The notes under the pieces were generated by a model that was not told where the DNA came from, did no database searches, and worked only from the letters and a program-made list of their open reading frames with translations. Both the position numbers and the translations under genes were made by a program. Shown one piece after another: positions 53,198 through 62,715 of a stretch of 64,000 bases of DNA; position 1 is the first letter of the stretch; each line of letters begins with the position of its first letter. Location: positions 62,001-126,000 of the forward strand of contig JAMXJH010000006.1 of assembly GCA_026131555.1 (NCBI GenBank). The letters run 5' to 3'. The DNA is from Aerococcaceae bacterium NML190073 (GTDB lineage: Bacteria; Bacillota; Bacilli; Lactobacillales; Aerococcaceae).

Positions 53198-54152
53198 ATT
53201 TCATAATCCCCTCTTGTAATGTCATTTGAGGCACATAATTCAATTCATTTCTCGCTTTTGAGATATCCAATGTCTGGCTGTAAGCTAAAGTACAGATGCC
53301 ATATTTTGTAAAGATAGGTTCTTTATAGATACGAAATATCTTATACAATCGTTCAATCAAGCAGCTTAAAGCATACAAGACTTCACTATTCAATTTCAAA
53401 TAGTTAGGTTGTACCCCTAATGAGTTGAACAGCGTCTCTAAAATTTCCTTAAATGGCTTAGGTTCTCCATTCGTAATATTGTAGCTATTCCCCACCGCAT
53501 TTGGACTTTCTAAACATAGACGCAAAGCATAGGCGACATTTTCCACGCAGGTCATATCCACTATATTTCTTCCGTTGTTGAATAATGGAATGCCAATTTT
53601 TGCATTTGCTCGTATTAAACGTGGGATAATGCTAGGGTCACCTACTCCAAACAAGCCTCTTGGTCTCACAATGACCCAATCGAGATTGGCGGTTGCCTTA
53701 ATCTGCTGTTCGGCGATAATTTTACTTTCGATATAAAAATTTAATGTATTTGATTCGTATACATCGGTTTCTTTAATATCCAATCTATTTGCTTTACGTG
53801 CATATATACTAGGAGAAGACACATAAACGAAACGCTTTACTTGATGCTGTAAACAACCTTCCACCAAATTCATTGTCCCGCGAACATTAGCATTAATGAA
53901 GTCGTTTCTTTTGCCCCAAATCGTTGAGAGTGCTCCACAATGAATGACTGCATCGACACCTTCCGTTGCCTTTATCGCCACTTCTTTATTGCAAAAATCC
54001 CCAATAAAAATATCTACTCGCTCTCGTTTCAACGCTTTCATCTTCTGCTCATTTCTACCGAAAGCAAGCACATCATAACCATGCGATACAAGTTCTTCAA
54101 TCACATATTTTCCTAAGAAACCGTACGCTCCCGTTACCAGTATTCTCGCCAT
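53172..54152 (-). CDS. NAD(P)-dependent extended SDR, OleD/3-beta-HSD-like
   Basis: 326 aa. Rossmann motif GAYGFLG (residues 7-13), DAVIHCGA, SSPSIYA and the YxxxK active-site pair in FYIESKIIAE, then VVRPRGLFGVGD. Among extended SDRs this pattern resembles 3-beta-hydroxysteroid dehydrogenase-like reductases such as OleD, which reduce 2-alkyl-3-ketoacids in long-chain olefin synthesis. A nucleotide-sugar epimerase role is the alternative. It begins 2 nt after the glycosyltransferase stop. Confidence 0.87.
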   Translation of the reverse strand: MARILVTGAYGFLGKYVIEELVSHGYDVLAFGRNEQKMKALKRERVDIFIGDFCNKEVAIKATEGVDAVIHCGALSTIWGKRNDFINANVRGTMNLVEGCLQHQVKRFVYVSSPSIYARKANRLDIKETDVYESNTLNFYIESKIIAEQQIKATANLDWVIVRPRGLFGVGDPSIIPRLIRANAKIGIPLFNNGRNIVDMTCVENVAYALRLCLESPNAVGNSYNITNGEPKPFKEILETLFNSLGVQPNYLKLNSEVLYALSCLIERLYKIFRIYKEPIFTKYGICTLAYSQTLDISKARNELNYVPQMTLQEGIMKYAEQYNKA

Positions 54153-54154
54153 GC

Positions 54155-55315
54155 TTATCCCTCTTTCAAAAACTGATTGATAATATTTACCGCAAGCGCA
54201 GTACCATCATAAGACTTCATAATCGTTGAAAATTGTGCCACATTGTCAGTCAGCTGTTCTTTCAATTGCTCCAGCCGCTTGAAATCAAACGGTTTGTTCA
54301 ATGGCATATGGAGTCCCAGTCCTAATTTATCAACGATTGTCGCCGTCATTCTATGTTCTTCTTGCGATGGAATGCACACCTGAACAACAGACTGATATAG
54401 ACTTTCGTACACACTACTTAAGCCGCCATGGTTAATAAACAAATCACATTGCGGTAACAACTTCAATTGAACGGTAAAAGGAACACACTCCACTCCGGGG
54501 AATTTGGACTCTAACTCCAATTGTCCAACCGTTACAATCACTTTCTTTTGTTGCAGCGCTTCATTTGACAGTATATCAGTTAAAAGAGATTCATTTTCTG
54601 TCAAAATCGTACCAAGTGATACGTACACATCATAGTGTGAATAATCTTCATGTCGCAAGTTGATTCGTTCCTTAATCGTTGTTCCCACAAATTCAAAGGT
54701 TGAATTAAAGGTCTTAACAAAAGGTTGGAATTCTTTTGGGGAGAAAACAATTGTTTTTTGCCCGGCATTCACAAAGAAATCCATAAGTTTTAAGCGTGCA
54801 ATGCCGTGTTGCTTTCTGTATTTATTTTCTTCTCTTATTTTACGGAAAATTTGGCGATGATGTTTCAAGTATAATTGTATTGTTGACCAAAACATATTCG
54901 AGAACACAAACGTATAGGCGTTGTAAGCGAGTGTGGTACAAAAACAAATATGCGGTTTATTCAATTTTAACGCAATATTTTTCGCATAAGAACACATTGA
55001 GTCGTACAGGATTAAATCTGCATCTTGCAAGTTGGTATCTTCAATATAAGTTGTATAACAAATGCGATTCAACTCCAATAAGTTGTCAAATAATACATAA
55101 AAATTCGAAATTAGATGACTTAAATTGTATTCACTATCGAAATCAATTATATATTCAATAAATTGTGCCCCGCTACTTTCAACGAACGAACGATATTTCG
55201 CAGAACAATACCATTTGACGCTATGTCCCTGAGCCACTAATTCTTTAATGACAGGGTAAACTGAAATAAGATGCCCATAAGCCGGCGTCGAAAAAAATAT
55301 AATATTACTTCCCAT
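54155..55315 (-). CDS. MGT/UGT family glycosyltransferase (GT1)
   Basis: 386 aa, GT-B fold. The N-terminus FFSTPAYGHLISVYPVIKELVAQGH is the GT1 acceptor-side signature; the C-terminal donor-site motif is INHGGLSSVYESLYQSVVQVCIPSQEEH. Such enzymes glycosylate lipids or polyketides from UDP-sugars. First gene of the five-gene operon, with GAGGTAAG before the ATG. The region around it reads more AT-rich than its neighbours, which may mean transfer. Confidence 0.9.
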   Translation of the reverse strand: MGSNIIFFSTPAYGHLISVYPVIKELVAQGHSVKWYCSAKYRSFVESSGAQFIEYIIDFDSEYNLSHLISNFYVLFDNLLELNRICYTTYIEDTNLQDADLILYDSMCSYAKNIALKLNKPHICFCTTLAYNAYTFVFSNMFWSTIQLYLKHHRQIFRKIREENKYRKQHGIARLKLMDFFVNAGQKTIVFSPKEFQPFVKTFNSTFEFVGTTIKERINLRHEDYSHYDVYVSLGTILTENESLLTDILSNEALQQKKVIVTVGQLELESKFPGVECVPFTVQLKLLPQCDLFINHGGLSSVYESLYQSVVQVCIPSQEEHRMTATIVDKLGLGLHMPLNKPFDFKRLEQLKEQLTDNVAQFSTIMKSYDGTALAVNIINQFLKEG

Positions 55316-55546
55316 CTTACTTACCTCACAAAGTTTATTTCAAACTCTTATCCCAATTACAGTTTGATTCATTAATTAAGCGCTTTCCATCGATGAACGA
55401 ACCTATCCTTTTAGTTTATTTTTAGTATGAGCATACACCTTTCTTATTCATTTTTCAACAACAACGTATCACAATATCTTGTTTCTAACAGAGGTCCACT
55501 TGACTAAAACAACGAACAATCGCTCTATTCACGTTGAAATATACAC
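55316..55546. other. upstream region of the five-gene biosynthetic operon
   Basis: AT-rich, no ORF with a ribosome binding site. It holds a weak cre-like sequence on the minus strand (GGAAAGCGCTTAAT, 55375-55388, 11 of 14). No clear -35/-10 pair could be assigned. Confidence 0.4.
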
Positions 55547-55583
55547 AAAAAGCAACAGCAAAGAAACCAGTTCTTACTGTTGC
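55547..55583 (-). terminator. terminator of the 978-aa surface protein gene
   Basis: Minus strand GCAACAG-t-AAGAA, loop, TTCTT-tg-CTGTTGC and five T. Confidence 0.85.
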
Positions 55584-55610
55584 CCATTTCGTGTGATAAT
55601 TTATCGAATT

Positions 55611-58547
55611 CTATTTACTAATACGTTTGCGGTAGAACAACATACTACTACCACCTATTAACATCAGCAGAGCGATTGGTGTTGCTAACCACATGACACT
55701 TTCGCCTGTCTTAGGTAAATCTTTCTTGGCTTCTACTCGTTTGGTTTTCGTAGCTGTCACACTGCTACTAGATTGGCTAGACCTTGTACTTGCCACCGGT
55801 TTGTTATACACGATCGCAAATGTTCCCAATGTTTGGGTGCGCATTACAATTTTTCCTTTAATAAGGTCAAATGACATATTGGCAGTTGCAGCGTTTGACT
55901 CCACTTTGACTACGCTCAGCGAGTTGGCATCTGCCGGAGCCGGCATTGCTACTTCAGCTACGCTAGTAAGCGATACAACTTGATTGCTACGATTGACTAG
56001 TTTCAACTCATAAACATTGACTTCTTTCCCTTTGAAAACTTGAGGTTCCGGAGATGTTGGTCGTGGCAATTTATTTGCTATTAATTTAACGATATTTCTA
56101 GCATCAGCCGCACTAACTTTAATTGAAATCCCCGTCGCATCATCTACAAAAACTTGCGTTCCCTGCGGCACTTGTTGACTGGAACTATCGGCGTCTCCTT
56201 TTGTTTTGAGTTGAATGGTGTGTGCGCTAGTTTTGTAGAGTTCAACCTGCACTTGATGTTGTGTCGCATCTAATTGGAAAGTAGCCGGTACTTCAATTAC
56301 TTGATACGTAAAATTACCAGGTGCTACTTCAAATGTTGCGACACCGTTCTCATTGGTACGTAACGTTTGATCGCCTAATTTGATGGCAACTTGGGCGACA
56401 GGTTGTTGTTGCGAATCTACAACTTTGAATTCAGCATAACCTACAGCCGGTTTCAATGTGAGTGCCAACTGATCAGTGAAAGTCATTCCTTCGCTGATTG
56501 TCACTTCTTTTTGTTCGCTAGATGGTTGATATTGAACAGGAACTTCTGTAATAGAATAGTAGTATTTCCCCGGTTCCAACGAGGTAAATTCAACCACGCC
56601 GTGTTCATTAGTTACGCCACTTAACCCGCCGAATGCTACCTTCACTTGAGGTGCTGGATTTCCTTTATCATCTAACACCGTAATTTTTGCTGTACTCAAT
56701 TGAAGTGGTCGCTCTACTTGAATTGAAATTTCTTTCGTTTCTGAAGCGACTACTTGTACGGCACCGAGTGCTTCTCCTTTGTAACCTTCAGGCAATTTGG
56801 ACAGATGATAACTGTACTCGCCGACTGGCAAATCATTTAATGGCGCATTCCCTTGTTCGTCAGTTAATATTTCTCGATCTGCTACTATGATACCCGCACC
56901 AACAACTGGCTTTCCATCTTGATCATGAACCTTGAAGCGTATATTACCATGCTTAACCTGGGCTGCTAACTGAATTGGGAACTGCATATTTTGACCGGAT
57001 TGAATCGTAATCGTTCGTTCCATATCCGGCACCTTGTAATCAACCGTATTCAGGAGTTCAAATGTATATTCGCCTTCCGGGATTTTAACAAAAGGTGCTA
57101 AGCCGTTTGCATCGGTTACTAATTGTTGCTCACCTAATTTCACGGTAATATTAGGTAATGGATTATTCTTATCGTCTGTAATAACGAACGTCAAATCACC
57201 TGTATTTGCAGGTTCTTCCGTTTTCGATGGCAGGGTAATTTCTACTAGCGTCTCTTTTTCTAATAGGATTTCCGTCGGCGTAAACGCTCCGCTCTCATAG
57301 CCAGCAGGAACGCTTATAATACCGTATCCATGCGTTTGTCCGACAGGAAGCGAAATGCTGACTTCGCCTGATTCATCCGTTGTAAGTTCTTGATTAACTA
57401 CGGTTAAAACAACATTTGCAATGCCTTGGTTTTCTTGATTTTTGACTTTAATTGTCAGTTTTGCTTCTTGCGGTTGGCTTTGCTCCGTAACCTGTAATTC
57501 TACCGTCACGTTTTGATTAGCAGAAATATCTACTATCCCCGGTTCTATTGCTCCATAACCTTCTGGTAATTGTGTCACCGTATAAGCATACTGCCCGGAT
57601 TCCAAATCAGTAATGACAACTTGTCCTTGTTCATCGGTTGTATGTGCTTGATCGTTCAACGTAATCACAGCATCTTTCACAGGTGATCCTGATTGATTTT
57701 TGACATTGAATGTTACGGTCCCCCGTTCCGGTTTAATTTTGCTAATTTGCATTTCGATTGTGTGTTCATGTTCCGCTACAACATTTGCAGTGCCTGTTAA
57801 TGTTCCCTCATACCCTTCCGGTAAAGTGATTACTTGATAAGGCACTTCCCCTACTACATCAGGAATGCGAATTTGCCCTGAATCATCCGTTGTGTAAGTC
57901 TGTTGATTCGCTTCAATGACCACATCCTTAATTGCTACACCCTCCTCATCAATCACATGGAAAATCAATGTGCCCGTCGTCTGTGTCGGTTCATTCGCAC
58001 TAGATTGCGAGGTTTCATCTGTCAGGTGAACGACTAATTTCGTTATCATTTCACCTGTATTGTCATCAATCAAATCTGCCCCTAATTCCACTGCAAAAGG
58101 CAATTCATACACGATATTCCCGTCCGCTAATGAGTGAATGTGCCCTTTCTCAGATAAAGTTTTCATCTTTTTGTCGGCGGCAATTTCTTGTTCGTTGCGT
58201 TGCGGAATAGATTGTTCTACTTTAGACGGAGTAATGCTACTGCCGTCACGAACAAAACCTTGCCCGTCATATAAGCGAAGAATGTAGTTTCCTCTCGCTA
58301 AACGTAATTTGGCTTCCGGTGGATTATCTGCTCTGAATTCCCACAGCACTTCTTTAGTATCGGCTTGCAATATCTCATATACTAAATAATCTTGCTGATT
58401 CATCGGTTCTTTGCCTTCCACTTGCAAAAATACGGAAACATCCACTAAAGTTGTCGGCTCCTGAGCTATTGCGGAAAACAACGTTCCTTGAGCAAGCGTC
58501 ATCACTACTAATACTAGTGATATTAACAATTTTTGTACCTTTCTCAT
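55611..58547 (-). CDS. large LPXTG surface protein with seven Cna-B/SpaA-like repeats
   Basis: 978 aa. Signal peptide (KLLISLVLVVMTLAQGTLFSAIAQE), an N-terminal domain of about 165 residues, seven related beta-sandwich repeats of about 80 residues (each with xxVxDxxGxPVxxxxIxLxxQxxxTDExGxxxxxxLPxGxYxYxxxxLPxGY style motifs), a distinct domain of about 120 residues, a Ser/Thr linker, LPKTG at 944-948, a hydrophobic segment and a basic tail. It is a sortase-anchored stalk or adhesin. ATG at 58547 has AAGGAGG upstream; the longer frame to 58589 lacks one. Repeats carry little Lys/Asn conservation, so isopeptide bonds are uncertain. Confidence 0.9.
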   Translation of the reverse strand: MRKVQKLLISLVLVVMTLAQGTLFSAIAQEPTTLVDVSVFLQVEGKEPMNQQDYLVYEILQADTKEVLWEFRADNPPEAKLRLARGNYILRLYDGQGFVRDGSSITPSKVEQSIPQRNEQEIAADKKMKTLSEKGHIHSLADGNIVYELPFAVELGADLIDDNTGEMITKLVVHLTDETSQSSANEPTQTTGTLIFHVIDEEGVAIKDVVIEANQQTYTTDDSGQIRIPDVVGEVPYQVITLPEGYEGTLTGTANVVAEHEHTIEMQISKIKPERGTVTFNVKNQSGSPVKDAVITLNDQAHTTDEQGQVVITDLESGQYAYTVTQLPEGYGAIEPGIVDISANQNVTVELQVTEQSQPQEAKLTIKVKNQENQGIANVVLTVVNQELTTDESGEVSISLPVGQTHGYGIISVPAGYESGAFTPTEILLEKETLVEITLPSKTEEPANTGDLTFVITDDKNNPLPNITVKLGEQQLVTDANGLAPFVKIPEGEYTFELLNTVDYKVPDMERTITIQSGQNMQFPIQLAAQVKHGNIRFKVHDQDGKPVVGAGIIVADREILTDEQGNAPLNDLPVGEYSYHLSKLPEGYKGEALGAVQVVASETKEISIQVERPLQLSTAKITVLDDKGNPAPQVKVAFGGLSGVTNEHGVVEFTSLEPGKYYYSITEVPVQYQPSSEQKEVTISEGMTFTDQLALTLKPAVGYAEFKVVDSQQQPVAQVAIKLGDQTLRTNENGVATFEVAPGNFTYQVIEVPATFQLDATQHQVQVELYKTSAHTIQLKTKGDADSSSQQVPQGTQVFVDDATGISIKVSAADARNIVKLIANKLPRPTSPEPQVFKGKEVNVYELKLVNRSNQVVSLTSVAEVAMPAPADANSLSVVKVESNAATANMSFDLIKGKIVMRTQTLGTFAIVYNKPVASTRSSQSSSSVTATKTKRVEAKKDLPKTGESVMWLATPIALLMLIGGSSMLFYRKRISK

Positions 58548-58683
58548 GGGATTCCCCTCCTTAAATATCTCATACTCATATTCTATCATACCCCGTCAAA
58601 AAAAGGGCTTACATCGCTAATTCATCACATTTTTTGCACGAAATTTACATATCTATCCAGAAAAATTCATACTCTCGTCACAC

Positions 58684-58722
58684 AAAAAGAACTCAACAAG
58701 CCTTACGCCCGTTGAGTTCTTT
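58684..58722 (-). terminator. terminator of the ApgM-like gene
   Basis: AAAGAACTCAAC and its complement, 13-nt loop, five T on the minus strand. Confidence 0.9.
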
Positions 58723-58735
58723 CGTGAAGTAAGTA

Positions 58736-59971
58736 TCAATTTCCTTGCTTGGGAATGACTTCTAAGTAATCCAGTAAACTCCAGACAAATTCGTGACCAC
58801 GTAAACGCCCTAAACCACCTTGTGAACAAGTCGCTTCATCATACGTTTGCACGCTATCCGCAAAAATCCCCGGACCTGAAATTACAATTGGCACCGGCTC
58901 GCCACTGTGTTCGCCTTTTTCGCATGGCGTAGAATGATCCGCACATAGAGCAATTAATGTTTCTTCCGGCAAATCAGCTATCAGTTTGCCCACCATTCTG
59001 TCAAATAATTCAATCGCTTGCACCTTACCATGCGGGTTATTATCATGCCCCATTACATCTGTCGCCTTCAAATGAACATAGACTAAATCATGTGTTTCCA
59101 GTGCAGTTAGTGCCATTTGAGCCTTCAAATCAACATCTGTGTCGATATTCCCGGTGAAACGTTCATCTGTATAAACATCATACCCGGACATACGTCCAAC
59201 CCCTAGCACCGTATCCTCTCCGGCAATGACCGCACATTTGTAGCCTAATTCGTCAGCTAAATGCGTAATATTCGTCATCATGCCGGCACCGCGTGTAATA
59301 ATGAAGTTAGCCGGTAATAAGCCTGCCTCTTCTCTATCAACATTTACAGGATGATGTTTCAACTTTGCATAAACTTCTTGCAAGAATTGATTCAAGATGC
59401 GAGCTGTCTTGGTTGCTTCCGATGAATCATCCGTCGCTTTAACTTCTTTGTACGGTTTGCCGTCATTCGGCGCTTTCGGGTCTGAATCCGAGACTTTTGC
59501 ACTCAAACCATCTCCACGCATGACAAGTACCGCTCTATGTTCCGTTGCTTCCTTGAACAAAAAGGTCACATCTTCAATTTGCATGCCATGAATAGCCCGC
59601 GCCAATTCTTCAGTCCGTTCGCGAATACGCCCTGCTCTGCGGTCGACAACAATGCCCTCATCATTAATTGTTGCAAAATTACAACGGAAGGCAACATCCC
59701 CTTTTTGTAAAGGAAGTCCTACACCTGCTGCTTCAATAGGTCCACGTCCAGGATAAAGTGAGGCGTCATGCCCGAACAAAACGATATGTCCCATATCTGT
59801 CCCAACCGTTACGCCCGGATATACTAAATCCATAATCCCGGTCTTACCTGTTCGTGCCAACTCGTCCAAATGCGGTGTAGTTGCATATTGAAGCGGCGAC
59901 AAACCGTTTAATACCTTAATAGGACGGTCGCCCAAACCATCGGCAATCGCAACAATTACTTTCTTTTTCAT
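58736..59971 (-). CDS. ApgM-like cofactor-independent phosphoglycerate mutase
   Basis: 411 aa, alkaline phosphatase superfamily, archaeal-type iPGM (ApgM) branch. IADGLGDRP binds the first metal; [17 protein letters not shown] holds the nucleophile position, here Thr where archaeal enzymes have Ser; [29 protein letters not shown] and [20 protein letters not shown] carry the other metal ligands. It either interconverts 2- and 3-phosphoglycerate or acts on a related phospho-acid. Linkage to an anion symporter and a LysR regulator argues for a catabolic role rather than central glycolysis. It begins 31 nt after the symporter gene. Confidence 0.85.
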   Translation of the reverse strand: MKKKVIVAIADGLGDRPIKVLNGLSPLQYATTPHLDELARTGKTGIMDLVYPGVTVGTDMGHIVLFGHDASLYPGRGPIEAAGVGLPLQKGDVAFRCNFATINDEGIVVDRRAGRIRERTEELARAIHGMQIEDVTFLFKEATEHRAVLVMRGDGLSAKVSDSDPKAPNDGKPYKEVKATDDSSEATKTARILNQFLQEVYAKLKHHPVNVDREEAGLLPANFIITRGAGMMTNITHLADELGYKCAVIAGEDTVLGVGRMSGYDVYTDERFTGNIDTDVDLKAQMALTALETHDLVYVHLKATDVMGHDNNPHGKVQAIELFDRMVGKLIADLPEETLIALCADHSTPCEKGEHSGEPVPIVISGPGIFADSVQTYDEATCSQGGLGRLRGHEFVWSLLDYLEVIPKQGN

Positions 59972-60002
59972 ACGTCAACTTCTTTCTAAAATTAAACTAT
60001 TT

Positions 60003-61445
60003 TTACAAAACAAATTGTAACCAAGTGAAGTAAATGATTGAAATGACGGTAGCATTCACAAAGCATGCAACTAAACCAAACTTCAACTCGTCTAACACGG
60101 AGAAGTAACCTGTACCGAAGTACAATGTATTTACTTTAGAGTGAGGCGGTAATGTGATGGTACATGCGATTCCGAAAGAACATGCCAATGCTAAGCTAAC
60201 CGGATCCATTCCCAATGTCGTTGCAATTGAAATGATTGCCGGAATCAAGATGGTAGTCCGCACAGTTTTGCTAGTAAAGATAAAGTGACTGAACACCGTA
60301 ATGAAGATTAAAATAATCGCCACCAGCGCATGATTCAATTTATCCAAGCCGATTGCACTAACTAAATGTTCAATCATCCATGTTGCGCCACCTGAATCAT
60401 TAAAGGCATTGCCGACCGCATACGCTCCCGCTGAGAAAATCATTAAATCCCATTTAATTTTCGCTTTTTTCCATGTTAGGACGCCGACTTTTGGTAGTAA
60501 GCAGAGCAACATACTTAATACCGCTGTTTGTTCCGTACTGATTTCAAAGCCAAACCAATCTTTCTGGAAATCTCCTGTTGCCCACAAAATCAATGTAAAC
60601 AAGAAGATGATGCCGACGCGCTTTTCTTCCGGTGAAAAGGCACCTAAATCTTGTAGTTGTTGCTTCAATGTTGTTCGGATTTTATCGTTGATATCTTGTC
60701 CACCGTTTTCTGAAACGCTGTACATTTTTAATCCGATAAAGAACATGATAATCGCTGTCAAAACAGCTTGTGGTAATGAGCCTAATAACCAATCTGAATA
60801 ACCGATATTGCCGCCGGCTTGTTCATTAATGAATCCAACTGCAATGACTTGAGCTGATGTTGCAGTCATGACCATAGATGTTGCGAACGCATTATTTTGC
60901 ACACCTTGCAACATCATGAGCTTTCCGAATTTAGATTCACCCGGAATGGCTTGATATACTTCCAATAACACTAAGACGATTGGTACAATCAATGAAGCAC
61001 GCGCCGTCGTTGAGGGTACAAAGAAAGCTAATACAAAGTTAACTAGAACCAATACCGCTAAAGTTCTTACTTTTGTTTTACCGAATTTGGTAACTAAAGT
61101 TAAAGCTAAACGCTTCCCTAAATTAGTTTCGCTCATTGCAGATGTCAATACAAATGCTGCTACCATCAACCAAATGATATCAAATCCTAAAGTACCGAAA
61201 GCATCTTTTTGCTTCTCAACTGCTCCTACTAATGGGAGCAACAGAATCGCAATGATGGATGTTTGATAAATTGGAATTGGTTTAGACACCCATAAGATGA
61301 GTGCTGATACGAAAATTGCTAGACTTTTTTGACCGGCCGGTTCCATTCCTACCGGTAATGGCATGAAAAATAATACAACAAATGAAATGATTGCTAAGGC
61401 AATCCCAGCTAACGCCTTCTTGTCAAAGGTTGCTTGTTTATCCAT
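60003..61445 (-). CDS. DASS family anion:sodium symporter (SLC13-like)
   Basis: 480 aa with about 11-12 membrane segments. VSALILWVSKPIPIYQTSIIAILLLPLVG is split over the SLC13 entry motif; FFVPSTTARASLIVPIVL and the second-half FIFTSKTVRTTILIPAIISIA contain the paired SNT-like loops. These carriers move di- or tricarboxylates. With the ApgM-like gene downstream a phosphorylated or hydroxylated small acid is possible. ATG at 61445 follows GAGAGGAA; 61484 lacks a ribosome binding site. Divergent LysR gene likely regulates it. Confidence 0.9.
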   Translation of the reverse strand: MDKQATFDKKALAGIALAIISFVVLFFMPLPVGMEPAGQKSLAIFVSALILWVSKPIPIYQTSIIAILLLPLVGAVEKQKDAFGTLGFDIIWLMVAAFVLTSAMSETNLGKRLALTLVTKFGKTKVRTLAVLVLVNFVLAFFVPSTTARASLIVPIVLVLLEVYQAIPGESKFGKLMMLQGVQNNAFATSMVMTATSAQVIAVGFINEQAGGNIGYSDWLLGSLPQAVLTAIIMFFIGLKMYSVSENGGQDINDKIRTTLKQQLQDLGAFSPEEKRVGIIFLFTLILWATGDFQKDWFGFEISTEQTAVLSMLLCLLPKVGVLTWKKAKIKWDLMIFSAGAYAVGNAFNDSGGATWMIEHLVSAIGLDKLNHALVAIILIFITVFSHFIFTSKTVRTTILIPAIISIATTLGMDPVSLALACSFGIACTITLPPHSKVNTLYFGTGYFSVLDELKFGLVACFVNATVISIIYFTWLQFVL

Positions 61446-61516
61446 TCTAATTCCTCTCTCTCTGAAAAAAATTCTTACCAACAATAGACCGTTAACGTTT
61501 GATTATTGTTAACTCC

Positions 61517-61546
61517 ATTATAGATGTATTCGCTATCATCAATCAA
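61517..61546 (-). promoter_or_regulatory. promoter of the DASS-ApgM operon
   Basis: Minus strand TTGATT (61541-61546), 18-bp spacer, TATAAT (61517-61522). Confidence 0.6.
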
Positions 61547-61563
61547 TTCCAGTATGAAACGCT

Positions 61564-61591
61564 TTCCATAACTAATTGGAATAGTATGGAA
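61564..61591. promoter_or_regulatory. LysR operator candidate
   Basis: TTCCATA (61564-61570), 14-bp centre, TATGGAA (61585-61591). The right arm lies in the spacer of the lysR promoter, so autorepression is plausible; a further TATGAAACG-CTTTCCATA imperfect palindrome overlaps it at 61553-61570. Confidence 0.45.
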
Positions 61592-61604
61592 ATTGTGCTA
61601 GAAT
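61576..61604 (+). promoter_or_regulatory. promoter of the lysR gene
   Basis: TTGGAA (61576-61581), 17-bp spacer, extended TGC-TAGAAT (61599-61604). Confidence 0.6.
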
Positions 61605-61632
61605 AGAGAAGATCTATAAGGGGGCAAAAATA

Positions 61633-62523
61633 ATGGATATTGGAAAATTACACACTTTTAGCACACTTTGTACCTGCCGCAATTTCACGGAAGCTGCTGA
61701 ACAGCTCTACATTTCGCAGCCGAATGTAAGCAAGCAAATCAAGCGTTTAGAAACTGAACTGGGGGTGCACTTGATTGAACGACAAGGGCGTACGTTTCGA
61801 ATAACGGAAGCCGGAGAACTCTTTCTTGAGTACGCCAATCAAATACTCAAACTTTATGCGGAAGCGCAAGACAGATTAAAGCCTTTTGCTTTGCCGACGC
61901 AACAATTTCTTAATTTCGGAACGACTTCTCTCATCGGTGCAAATATCTTACCTGAAGTGCTGTCTGGATTCATGCAACAAATTCCCCATGCTCAAATCGC
62001 TATGAAAATCGAAAGCTCCAAACAAATTGTGCGCATGTTAATGCAACAAGAAATCGAATTTGCATTTCTATCCAGCTATATTCCTTTACCTTCTGATGAG
62101 TACTGCTCACAATTTTTCTGTGAGGACAAACTTGTCTTAATTGTGCCTCCGACACATCGTTTGGCCGAACACACCACGTGTACTTTAGCGGATCTTAACG
62201 GCGAATACTTCTTAATCAAAAATGCAAATGCTTCTTTATACAAGCATTTGTTGAAATCTTTGAACCATCCTTCTTTCATGCTAGATAAGCGAATTGAAGT
62301 CGGTAGTCAAACGAGTATTAAGCACTCTGTCCAACACGGATTAGGTATTTCCATTGTTTCCGAACACATTGTGACATCCGATATTGAACGTGGAGAATTA
62401 GTTGCTCTAAGCATTGATGGCTTCGATTTGAAACGTGATATTCATGTTGTGTATCCGAAAACACATCCACTTTCTTCTATCACGGAGGAATTCATCAAAT
62501 TTTTGCAACGGTATCCATATTGA
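61633..62523 (+). CDS. LysR family transcriptional regulator
   Basis: 296 aa. The N-terminal helix-turn-helix (FSTLCTCRNFTEAAEQLYISQPNVSKQIKRLETELG) is followed by the LysR substrate-binding domain (about 90-290). Divergent from the DASS-ApgM operon across 187 bp, so it probably senses an anion imported by that symporter. It is preceded by AAGGGGG. Confidence 0.94.
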   Translation: MDIGKLHTFSTLCTCRNFTEAAEQLYISQPNVSKQIKRLETELGVHLIERQGRTFRITEAGELFLEYANQILKLYAEAQDRLKPFALPTQQFLNFGTTSLIGANILPEVLSGFMQQIPHAQIAMKIESSKQIVRMLMQQEIEFAFLSSYIPLPSDEYCSQFFCEDKLVLIVPPTHRLAEHTTCTLADLNGEYFLIKNANASLYKHLLKSLNHPSFMLDKRIEVGSQTSIKHSVQHGLGISIVSEHIVTSDIERGELVALSIDGFDLKRDIHVVYPKTHPLSSITEEFIKFLQRYPY

Positions 62524-62530
62524 ATCACAA

Positions 62531-62572
62531 AAAAACCGCTATTGTACTCTAGTAAAATGCAATAGCGGTTTC
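62531..62572. terminator. terminator hairpin after lysR
   Basis: AAACCGCTATTG and its perfect complement, 15-nt loop. The long T run is on the minus strand, so it best stops transcripts coming from the right. Confidence 0.75.
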
Positions 62573-62715
62573 GTATGAATTAGGCTAACAGACGAATGAT
62601 TTGTATAATTGACACTTGTGACCCTTTCAACCTCTTCAAGAATGTAATCTTGCTTTGGGTGTCTGACAGAACTCGTCCTAACTATGACTGCCACCACATA
62701 CAATCACATAACGTA
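62573..62715. other. intergenic stretch, nothing convincing
   Basis: No gene. On the minus strand 62539-62703 is open for 54 codons without a start or ribosome binding site. Confidence 0.4.

Noticed and set aside
62531-62572. Two terminators near 62550 and 62730 as flanks of a mobile element
   Set aside because: Both are ordinary intrinsic terminators; there are no terminal repeats or target duplications.
62539-62703. 54-codon open stretch on the minus strand that vaguely resembled a transposase remnant
   Set aside because: No start, no ribosome binding site, no recognised motif, and such a length occurs by chance in AT-rich DNA.
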